64,000 bases of DNA from Stachybotrys elegans (Eukaryota > Ascomycota > Sordariomycetes > Hypocreales > Stachybotryaceae): contig JAGPNK010000015.1 in the NCBI GenBank assembly GCA_020746835.1, positions 744,001-808,000 of the forward strand, given 5' to 3'. Below are positions 23,321-33,000 of this stretch, piece by piece. Position numbers and translations under genes: made by a program. The notes beneath the pieces were generated by a model. It had not been told where the DNA came from. It saw only the letters and a list, made by a program, of their open reading frames with translations, and did not search any database. Position 1 is the stretch's first letter, and each line of letters starts with the position of its first letter.

Positions 23321-23767
23321 TTTGATAGTCTTTTCTGTCTAAAGTGCTGGGGCGTTAAGGAATGAGAGGGGATGAGACGGATGCTGTTGTAGAACTGGGG
23401 GTTTTAAGGGAGGGTGAAATCGGACGTGGTCGCGCAAGCCATTTTATGTGCAGATGGGAGGACATGAGCCTCGCGGACGGCATGATTTGAAGCCATGTCA
23501 GACGAATCATCACATAACTACAGGTACACCCGTCCAAAAGGCGTTTGTGTCGTTGGTGGGTGTCTTGGTCTCAGCGGTTACGTGATCGGAGTGAAAGTCT
23601 GGCCGACAGACGATTGACGGACCCTGTTAGTGGTCTGACAAATCGAGAATCCACCGTCTTACTGCCCTCCTTCCCATCTTCATTGGCCCCAATCACATAA
23701 GTTGCATCACATAACTCACCTCCGTCGGGTCTCCTACTCACACAACGATCCAACCCATCCACAATCC
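23321..23767. promoter_or_regulatory. Shared divergent promoter of the NmrA-like and bZIP genes
   Basis: A 447-bp interval separates two start codons facing away from each other, so both promoters lie in it. I did not recognise a specific binding site that I would defend. The arrangement suggests coupled expression, which is inference. Confidence 0.5.
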
Positions 23768-24838
23768 ATGACTGGAATACGGCTCTGCAGCATGTCATCC
23801 GTCGAAGCAGCACCCGCAAGCGACATTACGCGTCGCCGGGAGAGGGGCCGCCGGTCGCAAGCCGCTTACCGTCGGCGCCAGACGGAGGCTGCCGACCTTC
23901 TGGTCAAGCAAAATCAAGACCTCAAGGAAGGGCTGCGCAAAATTCTTGAGCTGCTTGATGGCAGTGAGTCCGACCAGCTGCGGGAGGGTCTCTCTGATCT
24001 GGCCGTTATTGCCGGCATCCAACCCGCGACGCCTCCCCCTGCTGCCATTGCTGGCGGTGATGGCGATCCTCGAGCTGATTCTGAGGATTCCATACCCTGG
24101 CCCGGAGCGGGAGTTGAGGTTTCGTCTGTCTCGCCTCCCTCGTATGGTCTGTCGCTCCCAGAGCTATACAGCTACGACTTCCCCGACGAAGCGCCTGAGC
24201 CTCCCTCGCGATTGCATTGTGACATCTGGCTGAACCCGCTTCAACACACGAGAGTCTCTCTGCCGCCCGACGATATCCTCCCCTACCTGGGCCAAGGCTC
24301 TGAGACGCTGGCAGGCAGGATATTCTGGGGCATCATGCACCACGCAGCAAAGGACGCATCCTGCTCATCCTATTGCCACTCCGCCAATCTTCTCTCCAAG
24401 GGCATCCAGCATTCTGCCGTCATGCGCCAAGTCAGAGTCGCCTTCATCAAGTCCATGATCGACGCACGGCTTGAATATAAGCAGACCGGTTCAATAACAC
24501 CGGCACATGCGTCCGCGGCAGAGCCTGATCTGGGAGTCCTGGTGCATAACCGGATCGTGGCCGAGTACAGGACCAAGGGAGAGAATCCCGCGGCGTGGCT
24601 GTCTTGCATTGAGCTTGAGGAAGCTGTGCGGCGAATCTGTGGGCAGCCAGCCTTCCGAGCCCTGGAGGAGGCTGCTAGAGGTCGTGGTAACCTCAAGCTG
24701 CAAAGCTTGTTCCAGCGAACCATCTGCCAACTTCTTGAGGCGTCTGTCTGCTTTGGGGATGGACCCCGATGGAGGATCCATGTCGTCAGCGAGGTCTTCG
24801 GCCCTTGTATCGTCGAGGCGCTTGTAGCGGTTCAATGA
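23768..24838 (+). CDS. bZIP transcription factor with DUF3425-like C-terminal region
   Basis: A single exon encodes 356 residues if ATG 23768 is used; ATG 23702 or 23792 remain possible. The basic region is TRRRERGRRSQAAYRRRQ and is followed by a short zipper-like helix (LLVKQNQDLKEGLRKILELL). The middle is Pro/Asp-rich, and the C-terminal half (SRLHCDIWLNPLQHTRVSLP to the end) is the helical DUF3425-like domain of fungal bZIP regulators. The gene is divergent from the NmrA-like reductase, a typical pairing of regulator and redox gene, but target genes are unknown. The core Asn of classical bZIPs is absent in this subgroup. Confidence 0.85.
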   Translation: MTGIRLCSMSSVEAAPASDITRRRERGRRSQAAYRRRQTEAADLLVKQNQDLKEGLRKILELLDGSESDQLREGLSDLAVIAGIQPATPPPAAIAGGDGDPRADSEDSIPWPGAGVEVSSVSPPSYGLSLPELYSYDFPDEAPEPPSRLHCDIWLNPLQHTRVSLPPDDILPYLGQGSETLAGRIFWGIMHHAAKDASCSSYCHSANLLSKGIQHSAVMRQVRVAFIKSMIDARLEYKQTGSITPAHASAAEPDLGVLVHNRIVAEYRTKGENPAAWLSCIELEEAVRRICGQPAFRALEEAARGRGNLKLQSLFQRTICQLLEASVCFGDGPRWRIHVVSEVFGPCIVEALVAVQ

Positions 24839-25479
24839 CCTCTGGGACCATGAGAACAATCTCTCAGAAGAGCATACATTCAATCCGCAGTCTCACCATC
24901 AAGGCTGACGCGTCACTGCGAGAGGACAAGCAGCCGGCAAACACGTTCCCACCTCTTACCTCGGTCAGCATGAACTGGCGCCCGTCGGGCCACAGAAGAT
25001 TCATTGCCTGCACAGTTGTCAGTGGTTGGAAGCGACAGCACAATCCACTGCTGGTGCACTTGCCCTCGACCTTTTGGTCCCGAGTCCCTTTTCGTAGAGC
25101 TATGCTTTACTCCTTTCACACGCTGGCCCAGGAAGGCAACGGCAGCTTGACCAAGTCCTCCGGAGCAAGCCGTCTTGCGGCAACGTCGCTCGCCGAAGCC
25201 GTCTCGCAGAAGACGCCACGGCAGCATCGTGACGGAAGCTCCCGACCAATTGCGATAGGTGGCTGGAAAACTTTGATATCGGCATCGCTGCAGCCAGAAG
25301 CGCCAAGCTTTTCTCAATCAAATGTATTTTCAACCAACTGTTATCTATTGATTTGATACCGTCTTTATCATCAGAGGGGGCCTGCTGGTCTGTATCCCGT
25401 TGGGTCACACGAACAGGAAATCCCACATACGCACCTGCTCTATCGAACAAAAAGAAGAAGAAAAACTCTTCGTACAGCG
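24839..25479. other. Intergenic region
   Basis: It lies between two genes on the plus strand. Long chance frames overlap the end of the bZIP gene on the minus strand, but nothing is supported. The last 40 bases are purine-rich (AAGAAGAAG). Confidence 0.5.
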
Positions 25480-25620
25480 ATGACGCCTGCAGATGTCCAT
25501 TACCACCAATCATCCTTGCGGGGCATCATTGATTTTTCTGCACAACCTCCGCTGGCATCCGGTCTGCGGCTCTCGGCCAGCCGTCGATTCTACCAAATAG
25601 TAAACCATTTCGAGGCTTCT

Positions 25621-25656
<36 letters not shown>

Positions 25657-26838
25657 GACGGTTACAACCGTGTCAAGCTTGTCCGCCTCACCTACGAATA
25701 TGCGCGCTCTGAAGAGTCTAAGAGCAATTTCTTGCGCGCTTTCTTTCAATTCGTTGGTCTTCCCATAGACGGAGACGACGGAGACGAAGACAGAGACGAA
25801 AACGACGGGGATGAAGACAGCGGAGACGAAGACGGAGACAAGATCATCGATATGAGCAATGTAGGCTTGGAGGCCAAGCTTCACCTCTCTTTGTTGAACT
25901 TCGCCGACTACCTGTTCGATAATTTCTTTCTTCCATGTTGGTGTTATCAATACCGTTCGTTCGTCCTTCATCTCTGACCATGTTTTCTCTCATAGTGAAG
26001 GCCTCTTCAGGGAAGACTCTCCAACCCTCGCCCACAGTTCATTCTGCAGCCCAAGGAACCCAACCGGAAGGGCAGTTTTCTGATGGAGAAGAAGCACGAG
26101 TGGCCGCTCTCAGAGGCAGCTGCCTGATCCGCGATCGCCATTGTTGCGTAATTTCACGCAGTTTTGACGCGCACGAGGCAATGGAACGCTTTCGTAGACA
26201 TGGCGATGATGCTCGAGACGACAATGGCATTCCCTTTTTAGGGCAAAGCTTTGCTCTTCTCGAGGTGGCACATATCCTGCCACACTCGCTTACGCGTGTC
26301 AACTCGAACTTACAATTGGCATGAACTCTCACTCTACGAGAAGTCCCCTTTGCTGACCGATTTCTTCTAGGACGCTTCTAAAGACGCCGCACTGGCGATT
26401 CTCAACATGTTCGACAGCGGTGCGGCGTCTCTGGTTCAGGGCACCGACATCGACCGACCTCGTAACGCCATGACCCTAACAGACACTCTGCGCATTTTCT
26501 TTGGCAGCTTCGACATCTTCTTCGAGCCCGTTGACCAGCAGGCGCATACCTATCGTATCGATGCCTTCTTACCGCCGGTTCTCTTTGGGAGGGTTCTACC
26601 CGTCGTTCGAACACTCCATCTCACAGAAAGCCAAAGCATAGACCCGCCTTCGCCTCGCCTACTCGCCATTCATAGTGCAATCGCCCATATTCTACACCTC
26701 TCTGGAGCAGGGCATTACATCAATGAGATACTACGAGACCTGGAAGGACATGGCGTTCGTGAAGATGGCTCTACTAAGCTGGATAGTTTTGTAAGACTTC
26801 GATTAAATGGATGGCCAATCCACAAAGTCAGTAGCTAG
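25480..26838 (+). CDS. HNH endonuclease-domain protein, second copy in the window
   Basis: Exons 25480..25936, 25996..26318 and 26371..26838 give 415 residues. The N-terminal part contains a Ser/Asn tract from an AACAGC repeat and a long Asp/Glu run before DMSNVGLEAKLHLSL. The HNH core reads CLIRDRHCCVISRSFD, then LLEVAHILPHSL, and DIDRPRNAMTLTDTLRIFF. The first intron is GT-AG (donor GTTGGT, 59 nt). The second best model starts with GC (TTG|GCATGA, 52 nt, acceptor TTCTAG) and reads NSNLQLDASKDAALAILNMF, matching the family; a GT donor eight codons earlier would also keep frame but deletes residues. Function unknown; nuclease activity is inferred. Confidence 0.82.
25621..25655 (+). repeat. 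AACAGC hexanucleotide repeat inside a coding exon
   Basis: Imperfect AACAGC units encode an Asn-Ser tract in the second HNH protein. Length variation would keep frame because the unit is six bases. Confidence 0.85.
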
Positions 26839-27492
26839 AATCGGTTTCATGTAGGATTTCCCGACCGTGTGTCTCAACCGGATATATATGTGGTCTTGAT
26901 CATGTACTCACTATACTTAGTTGGAAGCTTCTGTTATAATACTACCGTGATGTCGTCCCTATTGCCTCTCTTGGTGTCTTTCTCTTCTTGTCCTTCTCTT
27001 CTTCTTCGTCTTCTCCGTCACCGTCTCCGTCTCCGTCTCCTCATGTATTGATCTTTGCTAGTATGCACAATACTGTTACACTGCCACCCGCGCCAAGAGT
27101 AGATCAGGTGGATGATTGAGGTCCTAAAGGGCTAGCCACCCAGAGGCGAACCCTGCTACGTTGGTGGCCAAGACGTGCAACCCTAGTATTACATTGGACG
27201 GGGTGGTTCATCCAGCTGGGCCAAGACTTGGGGGCGTAAATATACAACTCTCACTGGTAGCATCGCGTGACCGTTCAGAGGCAGTGCCGGGGTGCCTGAC
27301 GGAATAGTGAAGCTGGGCTGACATCACACATCCGCCGATCCGAAGCACGGGCAAGAATAAATAATTATATCAATAATAGAATCACTAGCCCTCATGTGAG
27401 GACTTCCCACTATCATCACAATATCTACGTCACCGAGTGATTGATCTCAGTTACTACCATCATCAACCTACTTTCACGCAAACCAGTGCGTT
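26839..27492. other. Intergenic region
   Basis: It contains the 3' flank of the HNH gene and the upstream region of the 255-aa gene. There is a CT/GTCTCC-rich stretch at 26960-27045 and an AT-rich patch at 27350-27385. No ORF is supported. Confidence 0.5.
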
Positions 27493-28260
27493 ATGACTGC
27501 CGCTACCCAGAACACGGACTCCAAGGAGTCATACGACCTCAACCCAGACATGTTCAAGGGCACACCAATTTTGTTTCCGCAAAAGATGGTCTGGAACACG
27601 AGCCGCATATCGGGCACATCGCACCTTGGTCCCACGAAAGAGGAGCCCATGTTCACTGTTCAAGCCCCCAACAGCATCGTCGGCCACTTCCGCAGCGTCC
27701 CCGAAACGACGCTCCTCAGCGGCAGCGACAAGCATAGCCCGGCGATTGCGAGCGTATTGCCCAAGAAGGGAGAGAAGACGTATTCCTCGATCATTCGGAT
27801 AGCCCCCAAGTCCGGAGACCTGGATCTCGGCACACTGGAGATTGACATGACGGCAGACTGGACGTGGTTCACAAAGTACAAGCTCACGATTCCCGTGAGG
27901 GGGAGGCCGGACGGCGCGCGATTCGAGTGGCGGTCAAGAGAAGGCGAGGGTGCGCCCGCGCCGTCCGATGGCTTCGGTTGGGGGTGGAGGCTCGTCCGCA
28001 CGACCGGAAACAGCGCTGCGGATAAGAGAAACGCGTACACGAACAAGGCCGAGGAGATTGTCGCCGTGAGCTCGCCTGCCACCAAGATCAAGGGCTCGCC
28101 GACCTTTTGCTTCGTCGGCAGCGCTGCGCGCGGGGAGCTGGGCGAGGCCTTTGAGATTGCTGCCGTCATGAGCTTCATTCGGCTTCATGAGCGTGAGCCG
28201 CGGAACCAGATGGTCGACGAGGGAGGCTTCGATCTAACCAAGTGGGCTCCTGTTGGGTGA
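27493..28260 (+). CDS. Conserved-looking fungal protein, possible tubby C-terminal-like fold
   Basis: A single exon of 255 residues without signal peptide or membrane segment. It shows alternating beta-strand patterns such as YSSIIRIAPKSGDLDLGTLE, WTWFTKYKLTIPVRG, FEWRSR and FGWGWRLVRT, then a late helix (GELGEAFEIAAVMSFIRLHE). That layout, many strands and one final hydrophobic helix, resembles the tubby C-terminal/LURP fold found in many fungal proteins, but I cannot confirm the family from motifs alone. Codon use looks coding (GC-rich third positions). No role is assigned. Confidence 0.75.
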   Translation: MTAATQNTDSKESYDLNPDMFKGTPILFPQKMVWNTSRISGTSHLGPTKEEPMFTVQAPNSIVGHFRSVPETTLLSGSDKHSPAIASVLPKKGEKTYSSIIRIAPKSGDLDLGTLEIDMTADWTWFTKYKLTIPVRGRPDGARFEWRSREGEGAPAPSDGFGWGWRLVRTTGNSAADKRNAYTNKAEEIVAVSSPATKIKGSPTFCFVGSAARGELGEAFEIAAVMSFIRLHEREPRNQMVDEGGFDLTKWAPVG

Positions 28261-28489
28261 TGTGGATGTTGGGTTTGTTTCTGTTCATTATGGGAGGGAA
28301 AGCCAGTTGTTATGAGAATGCTTAGGGACTGGTTGAAGTTGTACAGACTGTTGGGTAAGCATCGAGGTGTGACTGGCTTGCATGTTGATATATTTATTCT
28401 GCTCTATTCAATATACCGCAGATCCTTGTTATGCGTAAACTATGCTGCAAAGAAGGGGAATGAGTAATATCTTGTAGATCTCCATATCT

Positions 28490-30090
28490 CTAGTTGTCCA
28501 TCAGATAAACCTCATTCTCCAGAATGCGGGTGTTGAGCTACAAAATCAGCATACAACTTCAAAAGTAACACAGGCAAAATCTACTTACTCGCTTGAGGTC
28601 GATGTTGCGAAGGTCCGTGATGCCGAGCTGGGCAGCATCGTTGAGGATCTCGTCCTTCATGATCTTCATGACCTTCTTGGGGCCCTCGGGACCAAAAAGA
28701 TTCGAGTACATGAACCTGTCATCCCGTCAGTCATCGGGCCAAGCCACTCGCATCGCACAAACCAAGTACTCACGGTCGTCCCATCCCAACGGCCTTGACA
28801 CCCAGCGCAAGCAGCTTCAGCACGTCGCTGCCGTAGCGGACTCCGCTGTCAGCCAGGACCTCAACCTGCTTGAAGACCTGGGGAGCGTTGCGGTGGATCT
28901 CGTAGGCGACCTCGAGCGGCGAGGGAGAGTGCTCGACTTGGCGGCCGCCGTGGTTGGACAGCCAGATGGCGGGAACGCCTCGCTCGACGGCCTCGAGAGC
29001 GTCCTCGACGTTGGTGATGCCCTTGAGGATGATGGGGAGCGAAGTCCGCTCCTTCATCTGGTCGTAGAGATCCCACTACGCGAGTAGGTCAGTGCCGCCT
29101 CCTCATAATCCCTTTGGTCTCTTTGACTTACGCTCAGATAAGAGGTGACCGAGTTTCTGTGCAGCATATATCAGCAAACGGCACAGCTCAATGTAGAATC
29201 AAGTTCAGACTCACGCATTCGTCGTGTCATAACGGGCGGCGCGGTGGCGCGTAGACGAGCCGGGAGCGTCAACCGTCCAGACAATGGCCTTTGCGTTGGC
29301 CGCCTCGGCACGGGCAATGGCATCCCAGGTGACGGAGAGGTTGGCATTTGTGTAGATCTGCTGAAACGTCACCAGAGGGCCGTTCATGGTGGCGTTGTGC
29401 TTGCGCTTGGCAGCGCCAATCTCCTCAATCGTCTTGTTGGCGTACAGGGCAGACTGCGCGTGCGCGTATCAGCGTCTGGCTGGGAGTGTGAGAAGCCTTG
29501 GGCGCACTTACGACGTAGAGAATGTTCTCCTCGGCAGCGGCGTCTACAAAGTTGATCTCAGCACGCTCCGGGTCGCCGTAGTTGGCTCGCGTGGCCGGGG
29601 AGATGAAGAAGGGGGCGCTGAAGTTGTAGCCCAGGATGGAGACGCTGGGCGACAGTTAGCCAGCTTCACGTCATGTGTGGCATTGCACCGACTGACCTCA
29701 GGGTCTCATTGAGGCCCTCGTGGTTGGCGAGCACCTTGGGGCGGAACTTGACCTTGCTCCAGACTTCCAGGTTGTTGCGGTAGCCTTCGCGTTCACGATT
29801 AGCAGGCTGTACAGGGTACACTCGCAGCGACGATTCCGTCTGCTCGACTTACTCGTCTCGCCGGCCGCGGCAACACGGTAGAAGGAGTACATCTGGTTAT
29901 CCATGACCTGGCGGGCAACCCAGTCAAAGTCGGGAATGGCCCGCATGTCCTTGAGCAGAGGCAGCGAGCCCTCGGTGTAGTTTGTCGAGAAGATGTAGTC
30001 CTCGAGGCCCGTGTCGGGCTCGTTTACCCAGTTCGTCGCCGCCAGAGCGGCAGCGAAGAGCTGCGACACGCAAGCAAGAGAGCGATACAT
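28490..30090 (-). CDS. Secreted FMN-dependent alpha-hydroxyacid oxidase/dehydrogenase
   Basis: Eight exons, 30090..29853, 29784..29697, 29644..29512, 29453..29215, 29156..29132, 29075..28774, 28715..28589 and 28537..28490, encode 399 residues, all in phase; one exon is only 25 nt. The N-terminus MYRSLACVSQLFAAALAA is a signal peptide. Family marks are ETSYRNNLEVW, ISPATRANYGDPE, KAIVWTVDAPGS, LPIILKGITNVEDALEA, the active-site LSNHGGRQVEH with the catalytic His, and VLADSGVRYGSDVLKLLALG for FMN phosphate binding. It likely oxidises lactate, glycolate or another 2-hydroxyacid outside the cell or in the secretory pathway; secreted members occur in fungi but are a minority. Confidence 0.9.
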
Positions 30091-33000
30091 GGTGACCGGA
30101 GCTTGAAGGGGGAGAGCGGTTCGAGACGGCTGGCCTGGGGACGCGACCGTGGGACAACGTCCAGCGTCTTCATTTTATCCAGCAAACCCTCGCCCGCTCG
30201 GCACGTTTCCTTGCAAGTGTCCTATAATACACAGAACCACTTTGTGGAGTCACTTCAATAATTAAGGGCGACGCTGTGGATGCGGGAAGGAAGAAGAAGA
30301 CTCAATAGGGAAGCTCGATATCCCTTTTGATGGAGACGTTTACCATGGCTCTCCCACGATGCGACAGCACATACCCTACGGAGTTGCACAAGAGGAACAT
30401 CACTATATATTCGAGACGGACCTGTTGTCATAACTGTCTATTCCCTGGGTTGTGACACCTACAACCATGAATCCTTCCTCCCTCTCCTTTCGAAAACAAC
30501 ACAAGAACGGACGCACAGGCTATGCGTTAATACGGGGGATTAAAGTTGAGGGGCAGATTATGTACCGTAATTATTAAGATTAATTGGAACAAGGAATAGC
30601 AGGAACAGGGACAGGGTCCAGCAAAGTCCATTTCTTCCCAAGTTCTTCTTCCCATCTCCCTCATCAACAGTTTGTCAAAGAAGAATGTCTTCTTGGTTTT
30701 TGCGCACTTCTAATTGAAAACCCTAAAAGCCGCAATAGCAAACAAGAGTACAGATCTGGCACTCCAGGACAAGAGCAGCATTTGCGTGGGAGACTCTCTC
30801 TCTACCCTACTAGTTAAACCCGACCCGTTGTCTCATCCCACCGGCAATCACTTGGCGGGGAATCCAGTCCTTGGTTTCCCTGATGATTGCCAGCACACTA
30901 CGGGGTAAAAGACCACCATGGGGTGGCCTTGATTCTGTCTGGGAAAGCGCCCACTCATGGGTGCGTTACCAAGGCCTTGAGCTTGGGGACATACTCCGTA
31001 ATCTATCCACCGTAGTTAGATTTTAATCATGCGGGCCACCCTCGGCTGTGGGATTGAGGCTTACAAATGGGAGGACATCTCTGTTGCTTTGGAGAGAGTC
31101 TTGCTCGAGTCTCGTATATTTTTCACACCTCCGTGCTTGGTGTACCTTTGCCACGCTGTATTGCTCCATCAAACACTGAGTGCATCTCAGAGAAATGCTC
31201 CGCATGCTGGCTGATCACTTCTCCACCAAGCGCAAACGTCCGATCCCTGCAGCGCTGATGGGCTCTGCGATCGGATGGATAATATCAGATTGCCCGACCA
31301 GTCTTGCCGTGTGCCATTGTGCCATTGCGCCGTGGTAAGACGCATGGGTAGGATGCAGTGTGCGTAGATCCCTGCCCACCGTATGCAGCCATGTCTCAGT
31401 TCAGCGTAGCAGAAGCCACTTCGCCCAGCTGCCCTATTAGCTTCTCTCCTCCACGCCGTCTCCATGGTCAGCCATGAGAATAAGCCCGCGTGGGATGCTC
31501 CGCCCGCAGCTACTGATAAGCTCTTGACACAACCGCCGTCGCTAGTGGCGGCAAGGATGGCCATTGAGTAAGCCGTCGTATGTCCGAGATCACATCTCAC
31601 ATCCGTCTATGCTTGCCGCCTGTAGCGTGCGGCACAAACTTGCAGATGATTCTTTGGTGCAATACATGGCTCTTGTACAGGGATCAGCTGGTCAGCTATC
31701 TCGAAGCTTCTTCCATCGTACGATAGATGCAGGAAGTTTGCGTGGAAATGTCTTAGACGGGATGCTTTTATGTGGATCATGCGGTTCTTGACGTCTCTCT
31801 CGACCTGAGCCCTAGGCGGCCAAGGGCGAAGTAAGGCTTAAACCCCCAGGTCTTGTTGGATGCTTGTATCGCGAAAAAATGGCTAGTACGGTAGCTTTGT
31901 TTGTCCATGATTGCAAGCTGGCAACCCAGACATCCTCACACAAGAGGTCCTCGGTCGACATGCCTTGGCCGTCCGGCATCCAGGCACGTACGCAGAGAGG
32001 TCTGGGCTGCACTTCGCAGACCCCGATGTCTGTCCACATTATTCGATCTGGACCGAAAGTGCTGATTTCTAAGCGTAATTCAGCTTAATAGAATTAGGCA
32101 ACACGTCTACCGCAAAAGCAACGAGCTGGTTCACCGCTCCTGCGCCACGCGTCTACGGAGTCGACTCCATGAGGAGGTGAGGGCGGCAGGCAAAAGAAAA
32201 CCCGTCTTGGCCATGCTAGCTCTGTTTTAGGCGCGGGATAGAGCCTTTCTGGATTCCATTGATGCAGCTGTTCGCCGATCGCCTCGGCGTTCTGGTGGAA
32301 ACGTTGCCAATAGTCTCCTAAGCAATGAATACGCCCAGTATCAGATAGGGCAATGCAGCAGCCTCTCACGCCGCCTGTATCGTCCTCGAGGATTGCAATC
32401 CATGTACTTTTAGGCACGCAATAAACACTCGTAGGAGCGTGAGCAGGAACACAAGATGGCTGCCCATTGCTTCGAATCGTTTCCCGCCAAGAGCCTGCAG
32501 GAATAATATCCCAGGTTAGGATGCAAGGCTGAATGCTAATCACAGGTTATGTCTCAGAAGCAAACTGTGATCCACCGCGGGACCCAAGTTCCGCGCTGTA
32601 CTTCAGTCGTCGTGTTGCCATCAACAAGGTTGGCTCGTGTCGGCAGGCAACAACGCATTGCTTTTTTGAGCCACCCCTAGGCTTTACGGCCTCGTATTTG
32701 CTGCTCTTCCTCTTACGGGGAGCGATCGGCATCTGCACTTGTTGGCACTGCTCATCAAGACCGTGTTCTAGAGCATCCAAGCGAGGTCCATAAATGAAGT
32801 TGGCTGCTCGGCAAGAATCAAGACTTGACTAGAATAGTATTAGCACACGCCACAAGCATTGCATGGGCAGAATGTTTGTGTTAAACGAGCGACCTCAGCC
32901 CGTGTTCTCTGTTCCCTTCCTGCGGTGCTGAAGACAAGTCCAGCGACTCCTGTACTCATAACACCCGTGTCTGGTAAGGATATATGAGGCAATGGCAGTC

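Noticed and set aside
20091..30090. The NmrA-like, bZIP, lectin-like and FMN-oxidase genes as a secondary-metabolite cluster.
   Set aside because: There is no polyketide synthase, peptide synthetase, terpene cyclase or similar backbone enzyme in the window.
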